A stretch of DNA of 63,244 nucleotides, from contig JAQXNU010000151.1 of assembly GCA_029098165.1 (NCBI GenBank), forward strand, positions 1 to 63,244. Direction: 5' to 3'. Each line of letters begins with the position of its first letter. Positions within the stretch are counted from its first letter, which is position 1. Both the position numbers and the translations under genes were made by a program. Positions 8,866 to 17,318 of this stretch are shown here, in pieces. Origin of the DNA: Clostridiales bacterium. GTDB taxonomy: Bacteria > Bacillota > Clostridia > Lachnospirales > Lachnospiraceae. A model generated the notes under the pieces. It did no database searches. It was not told where the DNA came from and was given only the letters and a program-made list of their open reading frames with translations.

Positions 8866-9381
8866 ATGCAGGAAAGAAAAGCAGAAATTAGTGACTTAAG
8901 TGGAATTATGGAAGTAATTGAAGACGCGAGACAATATCTCAAAGAGCAGGGGATTGATCAGTGGCAAGATGGCTTTCCAACACAAGAGGTAATTGTTGAA
9001 GATATTGTAATGCATGAAAGTTATGTATTTGTAGAAGATGAGGAAATAGTTGGTTACATGGCTGTGAATTTGGATACAGAAGCAAGTTATGAGACAATCT
9101 ATGATGGAGCATGGAAACTAGAAGGCAGTGATTACGCAACAATTCATCGTAATGCAGTAAAATCAACTTACCGAGGACAAGGAATTTCTTTACGTATGTT
9201 TTTCTTGGCTGAACAATTATGTAGAAAGAATAATAAACAAAGTATACGAATCGATACTCACCGTGACAATCAGTTAATGCAGCATTTAGCAACAAAGTAT
9301 GGCTATGAATACTGTGGAGTGATTCAACTCGCGAATGGAGCAGGAGAAAGAATCGTATATGAAAAAGTGTTATTTAATTAA
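8866..9381 (+). CDS. GNAT family N-acetyltransferase
   Basis: A 171-residue single-domain GNAT acetyltransferase. The acetyl-CoA binding motif A is visible as NAVKSTYRGQGIS around residues 95-107, followed by DTHRDNQLMQHLATKYGY. It starts 24 nt after the PARG-like gene with GGAAGGG upstream of ATG 8866, so the two probably share a transcript. The substrate is unknown. Confidence 0.9.
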   Translation: MQERKAEISDLSGIMEVIEDARQYLKEQGIDQWQDGFPTQEVIVEDIVMHESYVFVEDEEIVGYMAVNLDTEASYETIYDGAWKLEGSDYATIHRNAVKSTYRGQGISLRMFFLAEQLCRKNNKQSIRIDTHRDNQLMQHLATKYGYEYCGVIQLANGAGERIVYEKVLFN

Positions 9382-9419
9382 TGTAATCCTTTAGTTTAAT
9401 TATAGAAAGAAGGTTGCGG

Positions 9420-9785
9420 ATGAGTAAAAGAATTACTGTAAGACCAGGTAAATTCCAGTCGACGATTGGCTTTATCATGGGGTGTATCTTTTGTGTTGTT
9501 GGAATATATATTTTGACACGGGATTTTGGATTTACGGGTATCATATGGACTTTGTTTGCAATCTTAATTACGGTATCATGTGGCATGAATGCATTTCATA
9601 AAAATAATGTTAACTTACAGTCCTATGAGGTGGAAGGAGAATTAGCAGACACGGATCTTAGTAATTTCTATACGGAGTCAGAAGTAGAAGAACGATTAAT
9701 TCGTCTGAAAGATCTGTATGACCACAAACTGATTACAGAATTTGAATATACAACAAAAAAAGCAGAAGTCTTAAAGCATCTGTAA
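9420..9785 (+). CDS. Small membrane protein with C-terminal SHOCT motif
   Basis: A 121-residue protein with two predicted membrane helices (about residues 12-32 and 38-55) and a C-terminal SHOCT-like short helical segment (LKDLYDHKLITEFEYTTKKA). SHOCT motifs are found at the ends of many unrelated proteins and probably mediate oligomer contacts. ATG 9420 is chosen because AGAAGG lies six bases upstream. It lies 38 nt after the GNAT gene. Function unknown. Confidence 0.75.
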   Translation: MSKRITVRPGKFQSTIGFIMGCIFCVVGIYILTRDFGFTGIIWTLFAILITVSCGMNAFHKNNVNLQSYEVEGELADTDLSNFYTESEVEERLIRLKDLYDHKLITEFEYTTKKAEVLKHL

Positions 9786-9790
9786 CGAAC

Positions 9791-9946
9791 GGACTATGTA
9801 AAAACTGCAAAAGGGGTTTTGAAGTGTGAGAGTGTGGAAGCACATAAGAATTTGGCTGCCTTTCCCATACGGCCGGACTTAGCCAAATTCTTATGTGTTT
9901 CCACCGTCTCACACGCTCATCTTTCTATTGCAGTTTTTCAAAGTCC
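9791..9946. repeat. Nested-hairpin intergenic repeat, copy 3 (core inverted)
   Basis: Outer arms 9791-9810 and 9928-9946. Inner arms 9834-9857 and 9881-9904 pair over 24 bp with one G-U. The 23-nt core at 9858-9880 is the reverse complement of that in copies 1, 2 and 4 (GCCTTTCCC first, CGGCCGGACTT last). The outer arm here contains CTGCAA instead of CAGCAAAA, matched on the other side. It lies between the convergent SHOCT and LacI genes, six bases after the former's stop. Confidence 0.9.
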
Positions 9947-10036
9947 CTTTAATATATATTTGTCTATTGTAGTTTTTCAAAGTCCTTTAATATATGTTTT
10001 TCTTGCAGTATTACAAGGCTCTTTTAATACATATCT
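9924..10036. repeat. Three degenerate tandem copies of the repeat's right outer arm
   Basis: Units at 9924-9961, 9962-9999 and 10000-10036, each about 38 bp, with the pattern TCTATTGCAGTTTTTCAAAG then TCCTTTAATATAT. The first is the right arm of copy 3; the next two are progressively diverged duplicates. The last abuts the 3' end of the LacI gene. Confidence 0.75.
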
Positions 10037-11032
10037 TTATTTGTTGATCTTAGCTACGGACTCTCGAATTATTAATTCGGAGTGATAAAGAACCGTACTA
10101 ACTGGAGTTCCACTGATGAGTTGTGATAAGAGTGTAAAAGCACTTTTGCCCAAGGTAAAACGTTCCTGACGGATTGTTGTAAGTGGAGGGGCAAGATATT
10201 TTGCAATTGGAAGATCATCAAAACCAGTAACGCTGATATCATCTGGTACACGTAAACCTAAACGATGTATTTCATTGATTGCAGCTGCAGCGATCAAGTC
10301 ACTGGCACAGACAACTGCAGTCGCACCTGCATTCACAAATTGGGGAATACAAGATGAAATTGTCTTTGGTTGAAAAGTGATACCATTACCAATCAATTCA
10401 TCTGGTACGTCAAGACCATGATTTTTAATCTCTTTTAATAGTACATTGAATCGTAAATTCGAGATATAGCTGTTTTGTGAACCATTTAATAAAGCAATCT
10501 TACGATGACCATTTTCATAAAGATGTTCAATCAACGCCTTTGCTCCAAGATTGTTATCAGTTCCCAGATAGGCGACATGTTTATTAATGACATAATTGTC
10601 AAAAAGAACTGTTGGGATTGAAGTGTGTGTTAGTTGAGTTAGGTATGTATCTGTCATCTCGAAACCAAGGAAGAACGCTCCGCTATAGGAGTTTTGTTTC
10701 ATGTAATCATCGTAGGACTGCATGGTTTGTGTATAGACGTCCATAGGAATGACATCCACTTGATATTGCTGCTCTTGCGCCATGAGACGAAAACCTGTGA
10801 TTAATTCATAACCAAACTGGTTGATATTAGCATAATCCATATTCTCAACCATGATACAAACTTTATGTTTTTCACTAGATTTTCGTTTTTTAACAATATA
10901 ACCTAAAGAGATAGCAGTATCTAGTACTTGTTGTCTCATATCTTCACTTATATCACTAGCACCATGCAAGCCCTTGCTGACAGTGCTGATCGAAACGCCT
11001 AATTTGTTTGCGATATCTTTAATTGTTGCCAT
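10037..11032 (-). CDS. LacI family transcriptional regulator, probable regulator of glgP-malQ
   Basis: A 331-residue regulator. The N-terminal LacI helix-turn-helix is clear (ATIKDIANKLGVSISTVSKG, residues 2-21), with a hinge helix and then a periplasmic-binding-like sugar sensor domain (about 62-331, including VTGFDDLPIAKYLAPPLTT). The start at 11032 is chosen for the GGAGG seven bases upstream and because the HTH begins there. It is transcribed away from glgP-malQ, with a 409-bp shared region that carries promoters in both directions and matching TTTCGAAA boxes. Inference: a maltose/maltodextrin-responsive MalR-like repressor. Confidence 0.9.
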   Translation of the reverse strand: MATIKDIANKLGVSISTVSKGLHGASDISEDMRQQVLDTAISLGYIVKKRKSSEKHKVCIMVENMDYANINQFGYELITGFRLMAQEQQYQVDVIPMDVYTQTMQSYDDYMKQNSYSGAFFLGFEMTDTYLTQLTHTSIPTVLFDNYVINKHVAYLGTDNNLGAKALIEHLYENGHRKIALLNGSQNSYISNLRFNVLLKEIKNHGLDVPDELIGNGITFQPKTISSCIPQFVNAGATAVVCASDLIAAAAINEIHRLGLRVPDDISVTGFDDLPIAKYLAPPLTTIRQERFTLGKSAFTLLSQLISGTPVSTVLYHSELIIRESVAKINK

Positions 11033-11085
11033 ACGATCCTCCGTATTCATAAAATTGTATGTACTTTTGTATTTATATTAATACT

Positions 11086-11114
11086 ATTATATCGTATATT
11101 TATAAATATGTAAA
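11086..11114 (-). promoter_or_regulatory. Promoter of the LacI gene, TTTACA-17-TATAAT
   Basis: Read on the minus strand: -35 TTTACA (11109-11114), 17-bp spacer, -10 TATAAT (11086-11091). A perfect TTTCGAAA palindrome at 11116-11123 sits directly upstream of the -35, suggesting autoregulation. Confidence 0.75.
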
Positions 11115-11257
11115 GTTTCGAAAAAAGAACAAACGGGAGAATGGAATAATATTACATAATAAGTAAAATGATTTATAACTATTTATCATCTAGCACGGAA
11201 AATGAAAGAAATATGGATAAGACAAAGAATGTATTACCAAAAATGTAAAATAAAGTA

Positions 11258-11286
11258 TTGACGTATTATTGGCTTATGCTTACAAT
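11258..11286 (+). promoter_or_regulatory. Promoter of glgP-malQ, TTGACG-17-TACAAT
   Basis: The -35 TTGACG is at 11258-11263 and the -10 TACAAT at 11281-11286, with a 17-bp spacer. TSS expected near 11293, about 150 nt before the glgP start. Confidence 0.75.
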
Positions 11287-11297
11287 AAATTCATAGC

Positions 11298-11315
11298 TTT
11301 CGAAAAAATTCGAAA
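11298..11315. promoter_or_regulatory. Candidate LacI-family operator pair (TTTCGAAA)
   Basis: TTTCGAAA at 11298-11305 and ATTCGAAA at 11308-11315, ten bases apart (about one helical turn), just downstream of the glgP -10. LacI-family operators are typically palindromes with a central CG. The same octamer sits at 11116-11123 beside the regulator's own promoter. This placement would block transcription from the glgP promoter. Confidence 0.5.
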
Positions 11316-11441
11316 ATTTGTCGATCGGTTCTTAAATACCCTGCATTTGACAAGGACAAACTTACATTGCCACTTCATGTAATTGTAATATTAGATTAAA
11401 AATTCAAAATAGAATTTGGATATGGGAATAAGGAGAGACGG

Positions 11442-13679
11442 ATGAATCAAAAGGTTGAACAGATCAAAAAATTAAAGACAAAAGAGGAGATTTACTACTA
11501 TCTGCTTGGTTTAGTAAAAGCTATGGCTTGCCACGGGCAAAAGCATGACTCCAAAAAGAAATTATATTATATTAGTGCAGAGTTTCTAATTGGCAAATTA
11601 TTAAGTAATAATCTGATAAATTTAGGAATTTATGACGAGGTAGCAGATGCAGTTAAAGCTTGTGGTTTTTCTATGGCTGAGATTGAGGAGATCGAACCAG
11701 AACCAAGCTTAGGTAATGGTGGCTTAGGGCGTCTTGCTGCGTGCTTCTTAGATTCCATAGCGACATTATCCTTAAATGGTGATGGTATTGGTTTAAATTA
11801 TCATTATGGTTTATTCCGTCAAGTGTTTAAAGATAACCTTCAGATAGAAGAAAAGAACCCATGGATCACAAAAGACAGCTGGTTAACGAAAAAAGAAAGG
11901 CATTATGATGTTCCTTATGATGGATTTACTTTAACCTCGACTCTGTATGATATTGATGTCATTGGATATGAAAATGGAACGAATAAGCTTCATCTATTTG
12001 ATGTCGATACGGTTGATGAATCGATTGTGCAAGAAGGAATCGACTTTGATAAAGAAAAGATTGCAAAGAATTTGACTTTATTTTTATACCCGGACGACTC
12101 GGATGAGGAAGGAAAACTTCTTCGTATCTATCAGCAATACTTTATGGTAAGTAATGCGGCTCAGATGATCATCGAGGAGGTAATGGAAAAGGGAAGTAAT
12201 TTACATGATCTTGCAGATTATGCAGTAGTACAGATCAATGATACACACCCAACCTTAGTTATTCCAGAATTAATCCGACTGCTTATGAAACATGGGATTG
12301 AAGAGAAAGAAGCAATTGCAATTGTATCCAAAGTATGTGCATATACAAACCATACAATCTTAGCAGAAGCATTAGAAACATGGCCAATTGAGTACCTAGA
12401 GAAAGTAGTTCCTCACCTTGTACCAATTATTAAGACATTAGATGATATGGTAAAAGAGAAGTATGACGATGAGAGTCTTGCAATCATTGATCATGATGAA
12501 CGCGTTCATATGGCATATATCGATATCCATTATGGATTTAGTGTTAATGGTGTTGCTTCGTTACATACAGAAATCTTAGAAAAAAATGAATTAAAGCAAT
12601 TCTATGATATCTATCCGGATCGCTTTAATAATAAGACCAATGGTATCACATTCCGTCGCTGGTTAATGCATTGCAATCACCCATTAACGGAGTATATCAC
12701 TAGTTTGATTGGAAATAAGTTTAAACAAAATGCTATGAAATTAGAAGATTTAATGAAGTATGAAGATGATACTAAGGTATTAAGTGAATTACTTTCCATT
12801 AAGCAGAATAATAAAATAGCATTAGCAGAGTATTTGAAGAGTTCGCATAATATTGAGCTTGATGTTGATTCCATCTTTGATATTCAGATCAAGCGTTTGC
12901 ATGAGTACAAACGTCAGCAGATGAATGCCCTTTATATAATCCATAAATACTTTGATATTAAAGCTGGTAATCTGCCTGAGAAGCCAATCACCTTGATTTT
13001 TGGTGCAAAAGCGGCACCTGCTTATACGATAGCAAAGGATATCATTCATCTGATCCTGTGCTTATCACAATTGATCGCTAACGATAAAAAGGTTAGCAAA
13101 TACTTAAAAGTGGTTATGGTTGAGAACTATAATGTTACTTTAGCTGAAAAATTGATTCCAGCTTGTGATATTTCCGAACAGATTTCCCTTGCTTCCAAGG
13201 AGGCGAGTGGAACAGGCAATATGAAGTTCATGTTAAATGGCGCAGTCACGTTAGGTACAGAAGATGGAGCGAATGTTGAAATCCATCAACTAGTTGGTGA
13301 TGATAATATTTATATCTTTGGTGCAAAGAGCGATGAAGTCATTGAACATTATGAGAAAGCAGATTACTCTTCGAAAGCGATCTGTAGAAATGATAAGTAC
13401 ATAAAGAAACTAGTAAACTTTATTATCAGTAAAAAATTGCTTGCAATTGGTAAGGAAGAAAACTTAAGACGGCTACATGATAATTTAGTGAATAAAGACT
13501 GGTTTATGACATTACTTGACTTAAATGATTATATTAAGACAAAAGAAAAAGTATTTTCAGAGTATAATAATCGTATTGCGTGGGCAAAAAAGATGTTAGT
13601 AAATATCGCTCATGCAGGATATTTTTCCTCCGATCGTACGATTGCACAATATAATGAGGACATATGGAAACTGAAATAG
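11442..13679 (+). CDS. glgP: Glycogen/maltodextrin phosphorylase (GT35)
   Basis: A 745-residue alpha-glucan phosphorylase that releases glucose 1-phosphate from maltodextrin or glycogen with inorganic phosphate. Family segments are clear: [16 protein letters not shown] (about 86-101), [25 protein letters not shown], and the PLP-lysine region [20 protein letters not shown] near 585-605. Slightly shorter than E. coli MalP/GlgP (about 800), within the Gram-positive range. A purine-rich AGGAGAG precedes ATG 11442. Forms an operon with malQ, 11 nt downstream. Confidence 0.96.
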   Translation: MNQKVEQIKKLKTKEEIYYYLLGLVKAMACHGQKHDSKKKLYYISAEFLIGKLLSNNLINLGIYDEVADAVKACGFSMAEIEEIEPEPSLGNGGLGRLAACFLDSIATLSLNGDGIGLNYHYGLFRQVFKDNLQIEEKNPWITKDSWLTKKERHYDVPYDGFTLTSTLYDIDVIGYENGTNKLHLFDVDTVDESIVQEGIDFDKEKIAKNLTLFLYPDDSDEEGKLLRIYQQYFMVSNAAQMIIEEVMEKGSNLHDLADYAVVQINDTHPTLVIPELIRLLMKHGIEEKEAIAIVSKVCAYTNHTILAEALETWPIEYLEKVVPHLVPIIKTLDDMVKEKYDDESLAIIDHDERVHMAYIDIHYGFSVNGVASLHTEILEKNELKQFYDIYPDRFNNKTNGITFRRWLMHCNHPLTEYITSLIGNKFKQNAMKLEDLMKYEDDTKVLSELLSIKQNNKIALAEYLKSSHNIELDVDSIFDIQIKRLHEYKRQQMNALYIIHKYFDIKAGNLPEKPITLIFGAKAAPAYTIAKDIIHLILCLSQLIANDKKVSKYLKVVMVENYNVTLAEKLIPACDISEQISLASKEASGTGNMKFMLNGAVTLGTEDGANVEIHQLVGDDNIYIFGAKSDEVIEHYEKADYSSKAICRNDKYIKKLVNFIISKKLLAIGKEENLRRLHDNLVNKDWFMTLLDLNDYIKTKEKVFSEYNNRIAWAKKMLVNIAHAGYFSSDRTIAQYNEDIWKLK

Positions 13680-13690
13680 GAGGAATGGCT

Positions 13691-15142
13691 ATGAAAAGTG
13701 CGGGAATATTGATGCCAGTAGCATCATTACCATCCCAACATGGAATAGGGGATTTTGGAGAAGAAAGCTATCATTTTATTGATATCATGCATCAAGCAGG
13801 ATGGAATATATGGCAGATACTACCTCTTAATCCCCTCGGATTCGGGAATTCACCCTACCAGCCATATTCATCTATGGCAGGAGATGAAATCTATATTAGC
13901 TTGAATAAATTAAAAGAAGAAGGATTGCTTGATCAAGTACCTGCATTTTTAAAGAATACAACGTTAGTTAACTATCAAAAGGTAAGAGAGTTTAAGCAGA
14001 AGTATTTAAAGAAGGCATATGAAAAGTTCTGTATCCTAGATAAAACGAAAGAATATGAAGAGTTTGTAAAACAGGAATGGGTTTATCAATATGCAGTATT
14101 TCTTAGTTTAAAGAAACAAAACAATCTGATCTGTTGGAATGAGTGGACAAAAGAACAACAGTTATGGATAAAAGATCATAAGTATGATATTAGTCATCTT
14201 AGTGAACAGATTGGTTTTGAGATGTTTGTACAGTTTGAATTTTATCGCCAATGGATACAATTAAAGAATTATGCCAACCGTAAAGGCATTCAGATTATGG
14301 GAGATATTCCGATTTATGTTGGAATCGATTCTCTGGATGTATGGGCAAATCAAGAGTGCTTTTTATTAGGCGCAGACTCCAAACCGACATTTGTTGCTGG
14401 GGTTCCACCAGATTATTTTAGTGCGACTGGACAGAGATGGGGAAATCCAATTTATAATTGGGAGTATCTGAAAGAACATCAATTTACATTCTGGATTCAG
14501 CGTTTGCAGTACAATGCAAAGTTATTTGATATCATTCGTATTGATCACTTCCGAGCTTTTGATACATATTGGAAGATACCGGCTTCTTGTGAAACAGCAG
14601 TGGAGGGGGAATGGTGTGAAGCACCGGGATATGATCTATTTGAGGAAGTATTCCGATTGATGCCAGACATCAATATCGTGGTAGAAGATTTAGGTGATTT
14701 ACGACCTGAGGTGTATGAACTGCGAGATCATTTTGGATTTAAAGGTATGAGAATTGTTCAGTTTAACTTTATACCGGATGAAGAAGAAAATTCGAATTAT
14801 GATCATGTAGAAAACTTGATTCTGTATACAGGAAGTCATGATAATCAAACGATTCGTGGCTGGTATGAAAGCCAACCAAAGAAAATTCGTCAGAGTGTAC
14901 GAGAGAAGCTAAAAGAGTATGGATGCCTTACAAAACCGGCAGCGCGCGGATTGGTACAGTTTACATTTATGCAAAACTGTTATATGGCAATTATCCCACT
15001 TCAGGATATTCTTGAATTAGGAGATGAAGCAAGAATTAATCGTCCAGGAACCTTAGGCTCTCCAAACTGGGAATGGAGACTAACTAGTTTAGCTCCATTC
15101 GAACGGGCGATACGGAAGAATATAAAATATTATCAATTTTAA
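13691..15142 (+). CDS. malQ: 4-alpha-glucanotransferase (amylomaltase, GH77)
   Basis: A 483-residue amylomaltase that transfers maltooligosaccharides between glucans, giving longer chains that GlgP can phosphorolyse. GH77 catalytic segments are visible: IRIDHFRAFDTYW (nucleophile Asp region), IVVEDLGDLRPEV (acid/base Glu) and YTGSHDNQTIRGW. ATG 13691 is chosen over 13664 and 13685 because TAGGAGG (13678-13684) lies seven bases upstream; that site overlaps the glgP stop codon. Its 3' end is followed 11 nt later by hairpin repeat copy 4, the likely operon terminator. Confidence 0.95.
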   Translation: MKSAGILMPVASLPSQHGIGDFGEESYHFIDIMHQAGWNIWQILPLNPLGFGNSPYQPYSSMAGDEIYISLNKLKEEGLLDQVPAFLKNTTLVNYQKVREFKQKYLKKAYEKFCILDKTKEYEEFVKQEWVYQYAVFLSLKKQNNLICWNEWTKEQQLWIKDHKYDISHLSEQIGFEMFVQFEFYRQWIQLKNYANRKGIQIMGDIPIYVGIDSLDVWANQECFLLGADSKPTFVAGVPPDYFSATGQRWGNPIYNWEYLKEHQFTFWIQRLQYNAKLFDIIRIDHFRAFDTYWKIPASCETAVEGEWCEAPGYDLFEEVFRLMPDINIVVEDLGDLRPEVYELRDHFGFKGMRIVQFNFIPDEEENSNYDHVENLILYTGSHDNQTIRGWYESQPKKIRQSVREKLKEYGCLTKPAARGLVQFTFMQNCYMAIIPLQDILELGDEARINRPGTLGSPNWEWRLTSLAPFERAIRKNIKYYQF

Positions 15143-15153
15143 AGCATCATCCA

Positions 15154-15310
15154 AAGGGGCTGTGAAAAAACAGCAAAAGCAACGAACGTGAGAGGCGTGG
15201 AATCATATTAAAATTTGGCTATGTCCGGCCGAAAGGGAAAGGCAGCCAAATGTTAATATGATTCCACGCCTCTTTCTTCGTTGCTCTTTTGCTGTTTTTT
15301 CACGGCCCCT
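15154..15310. repeat. Nested-hairpin intergenic repeat, copy 4 (complete)
   Basis: Outer arm GGGGCTGTGAAAAAACAGCA from 15156 pairs with the arm ending at 15309, and the pairing is extended inward by a GAACG/CGTTG-like middle segment. Inner arms 15191-15220 and 15244-15273 match over 29 of 30 bp. The forward core is at 15221-15243. A T-run follows the right arm, as in an intrinsic terminator. It lies between malQ and the DUF3320-type gene. Confidence 0.9.
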
Positions 15311-15401
15311 TTTTATTCTTTTATTAACATATTTTACACATGGATTTCGAAGGCTAAATTTGGTATCATTATCTTTCAAGCAGAAGAAATGAGAGAGAAT
15401 C

Positions 15402-17156
15402 ATGAATAAAAAACAAATGAAGGTTAAACATAAATACGATAGCTCGAAACATTCTCAAGTAGAGCATTTCATAAATGATGTAAAGTATGCCACAATTAGT
15501 TTAAATTCAGAGTACCAGAAGATATTGAGTGAGTATGATGATGAGATTTTATCTATTGATATCCTTCCAATCAAAGAACGTTTTGCAAATGATTATGAAA
15601 CATTATTTCAGATGTTAAATTATAAATTACATACGAATGAAATGGTGTTACAGAAAAAGGAATTTACTACGTTGGTTAACGATTATGTAGAAAAATTGGA
15701 TTTTGTCATGGATAAGATGAATCTGCTGGCCCAATTGCAGGTAAAACATCAAAAGAAATTTTTACTGCATTCTATGAGTCGAATCAGAGATCTTATGGAG
15801 TTTCATGTTCGTTTTCTGGAGCAAGTGTCTCCAATTGTCCCATCTTTATACTGGCTTGAACTGGAACATTACGATGAAATTCGAACGTTTATTGATGAAA
15901 CGCAGACAAGAGTAGAAGATTTATACCGAGCTCGAAAAAGAATCTTGAAAGTTTGGAACCCAGCAATTCTTGATGAAACTTATGAAGAGGTAATTGAGGA
16001 ATTTCAAAAAGTACAGGAGGACAATCTAAAATTCCTTAGTACAAGTTTTTGGAAAACTAGAAAGCAATTACGCCGATTATTTATTGAAGATATCGTATTG
16101 TTAAATGAACAAGAGTATAAAACACTTTATCATAATCGCAAGATTGTTAAAGCCAACGAGACATGGCTTGCTAATGAGCAAGAGACTATACAAATGATAT
16201 TTGGTAAAACATATCTTGAAGAAAAGACAAAATTTGAAGAGATTAGACAAGATTATGAGGAATTATATTCATTTCTTGTAGATTACGATAGAATTGATCT
16301 AAAGCATTTAGTGAATCTGATCGGAAAGATTTTTCCGGAATCGGAAGAGGTTATCTTAGCAGAAAAAAGTTTTCATGATATTTTTGATCTGTGTGACTAT
16401 ACCAAAAGTTTGCTCTTAAAACTAAAGGAGGATTACGATTCTTTTTATGGAAGGCTGAAAAAGCCAAATGATGAATATAGCATGAAAGATATGAGGAAAG
16501 CCTTATATCTGATTGAACGAATTCAACAGAAGAAAAAGTGGCTGTCTGCAAATGGGAAAAAGATAGCAGGTGTCTTTGGAACAGATAAACTTAGTTCGAA
16601 AACTGACTGGAAACAGTATATTGGAGTTCAGAAGAACACAAAAGCAACATATGAATTTGAATCTTATCAGGAGTATGTTTCATCAAAGGACTGGAATGGA
16701 GATTTCTATGAACTCTTTGATGCAATTATTCAACAGGAGCAGCCTGTTCATGAAAAAGTTATCTTAAAACGTGCAGCGAATATATGTAATCTAAAACGTG
16801 TCACGCCTTCTCTAAAAAAGGAGCTACATCAGTTTTTGGGAGAACTGAAGGAGGAGTATGAGATTGTGTCTGGCTTTGTGGAATTAAAGGATAAGAGCAC
16901 CTTTATGCTTCGTTTACCTGGTAGCGAAAAAAGAGAGATTACGATGATCTCGGATCATGAGTTAAAGCCGGGGATTCTTGAAATCGTTCGAAAGGAACAA
17001 GAAGTTACATTGGATCAGCTTAGTAGGATCATGTGCGAACAATTAGGATTTCAAAGAAGAAACCAAACATTTACGACTTGTATGGAACGTTTAGTAAAAG
17101 AGTTAAAAAAAGATGGACTAATTATTCGTAAGAGCGCAGGGTGGCAATTGATATAA
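15402..17156 (+). CDS. Coiled-coil protein with C-terminal DUF3320-like winged-helix domains
   Basis: A 584-residue, charged, mostly helical protein. The region of about 170-320 (SFWKTRKQLRRLFI and flanks) resembles the helical insert of large DUF4011/AAA helicases. The C-terminal 140 residues look like two DUF3320-type winged helices (from FDAIIQQEQPVHEKVILKRA; and EIVRKEQEVTLDQLSRIMCE to the end). No Walker A, Walker B or nuclease motif is present, so it is not itself a helicase. Short ATG-proximal site GAGAGAA upstream. Monocistronic. Function unknown; a nucleic-acid-binding or accessory role is inferred. Confidence 0.6.
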   Translation: MNKKQMKVKHKYDSSKHSQVEHFINDVKYATISLNSEYQKILSEYDDEILSIDILPIKERFANDYETLFQMLNYKLHTNEMVLQKKEFTTLVNDYVEKLDFVMDKMNLLAQLQVKHQKKFLLHSMSRIRDLMEFHVRFLEQVSPIVPSLYWLELEHYDEIRTFIDETQTRVEDLYRARKRILKVWNPAILDETYEEVIEEFQKVQEDNLKFLSTSFWKTRKQLRRLFIEDIVLLNEQEYKTLYHNRKIVKANETWLANEQETIQMIFGKTYLEEKTKFEEIRQDYEELYSFLVDYDRIDLKHLVNLIGKIFPESEEVILAEKSFHDIFDLCDYTKSLLLKLKEDYDSFYGRLKKPNDEYSMKDMRKALYLIERIQQKKKWLSANGKKIAGVFGTDKLSSKTDWKQYIGVQKNTKATYEFESYQEYVSSKDWNGDFYELFDAIIQQEQPVHEKVILKRAANICNLKRVTPSLKKELHQFLGELKEEYEIVSGFVELKDKSTFMLRLPGSEKREITMISDHELKPGILEIVRKEQEVTLDQLSRIMCEQLGFQRRNQTFTTCMERLVKELKKDGLIIRKSAGWQLI

Positions 17157-17163
17157 ATAGTAT

Positions 17164-17211
17164 AAAATGGTAGATAATTATTACTATTTTGTGATAATTT
17201 TCTACCATTTT
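17164..17211 (+). terminator. Terminator of the DUF3320-type gene
   Basis: Arms 17164-17180 and 17195-17211 pair over 17 bp with one mismatch; the stem ends in a T-rich stretch. It begins seven bases after the stop codon, and the next promoter starts directly after it. Confidence 0.8.
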
Positions 17212-17212
17212 C

Positions 17213-17241
17213 TTGCGATAAGTGCAAAAATATGTTACAAT
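17213..17241 (+). promoter_or_regulatory. Promoter TTGCGA-17-TACAAT with adjacent TGTCA-N6-TGACA dyad
   Basis: The -35 TTGCGA is at 17213-17218 and the -10 TACAAT at 17236-17241, with a 17-bp spacer. A palindrome TGTCA-N6-TGACA at 17247-17262 overlaps the expected start site and could be an operator. It drives the HD-GYP gene. Confidence 0.65.
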
Positions 17242-17318
17242 AAATGTGTCAAAAATGTGACAATATGGGAATTTATATCGACTTATAGCAGTTAAGATAA
17301 TAAAATAGGAGTTCGAAT

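Noticed and set aside
9819-10085. An 88-codon open frame on the plus strand
   Set aside because: It lies wholly inside hairpin repeat copy 3 and its tandem arms; composition follows the repeat, and no ribosome binding site precedes it.
15203-15403. A 66-codon minus-strand frame after malQ
   Set aside because: It is a reading of hairpin repeat copy 4 and its flank, not protein-like.
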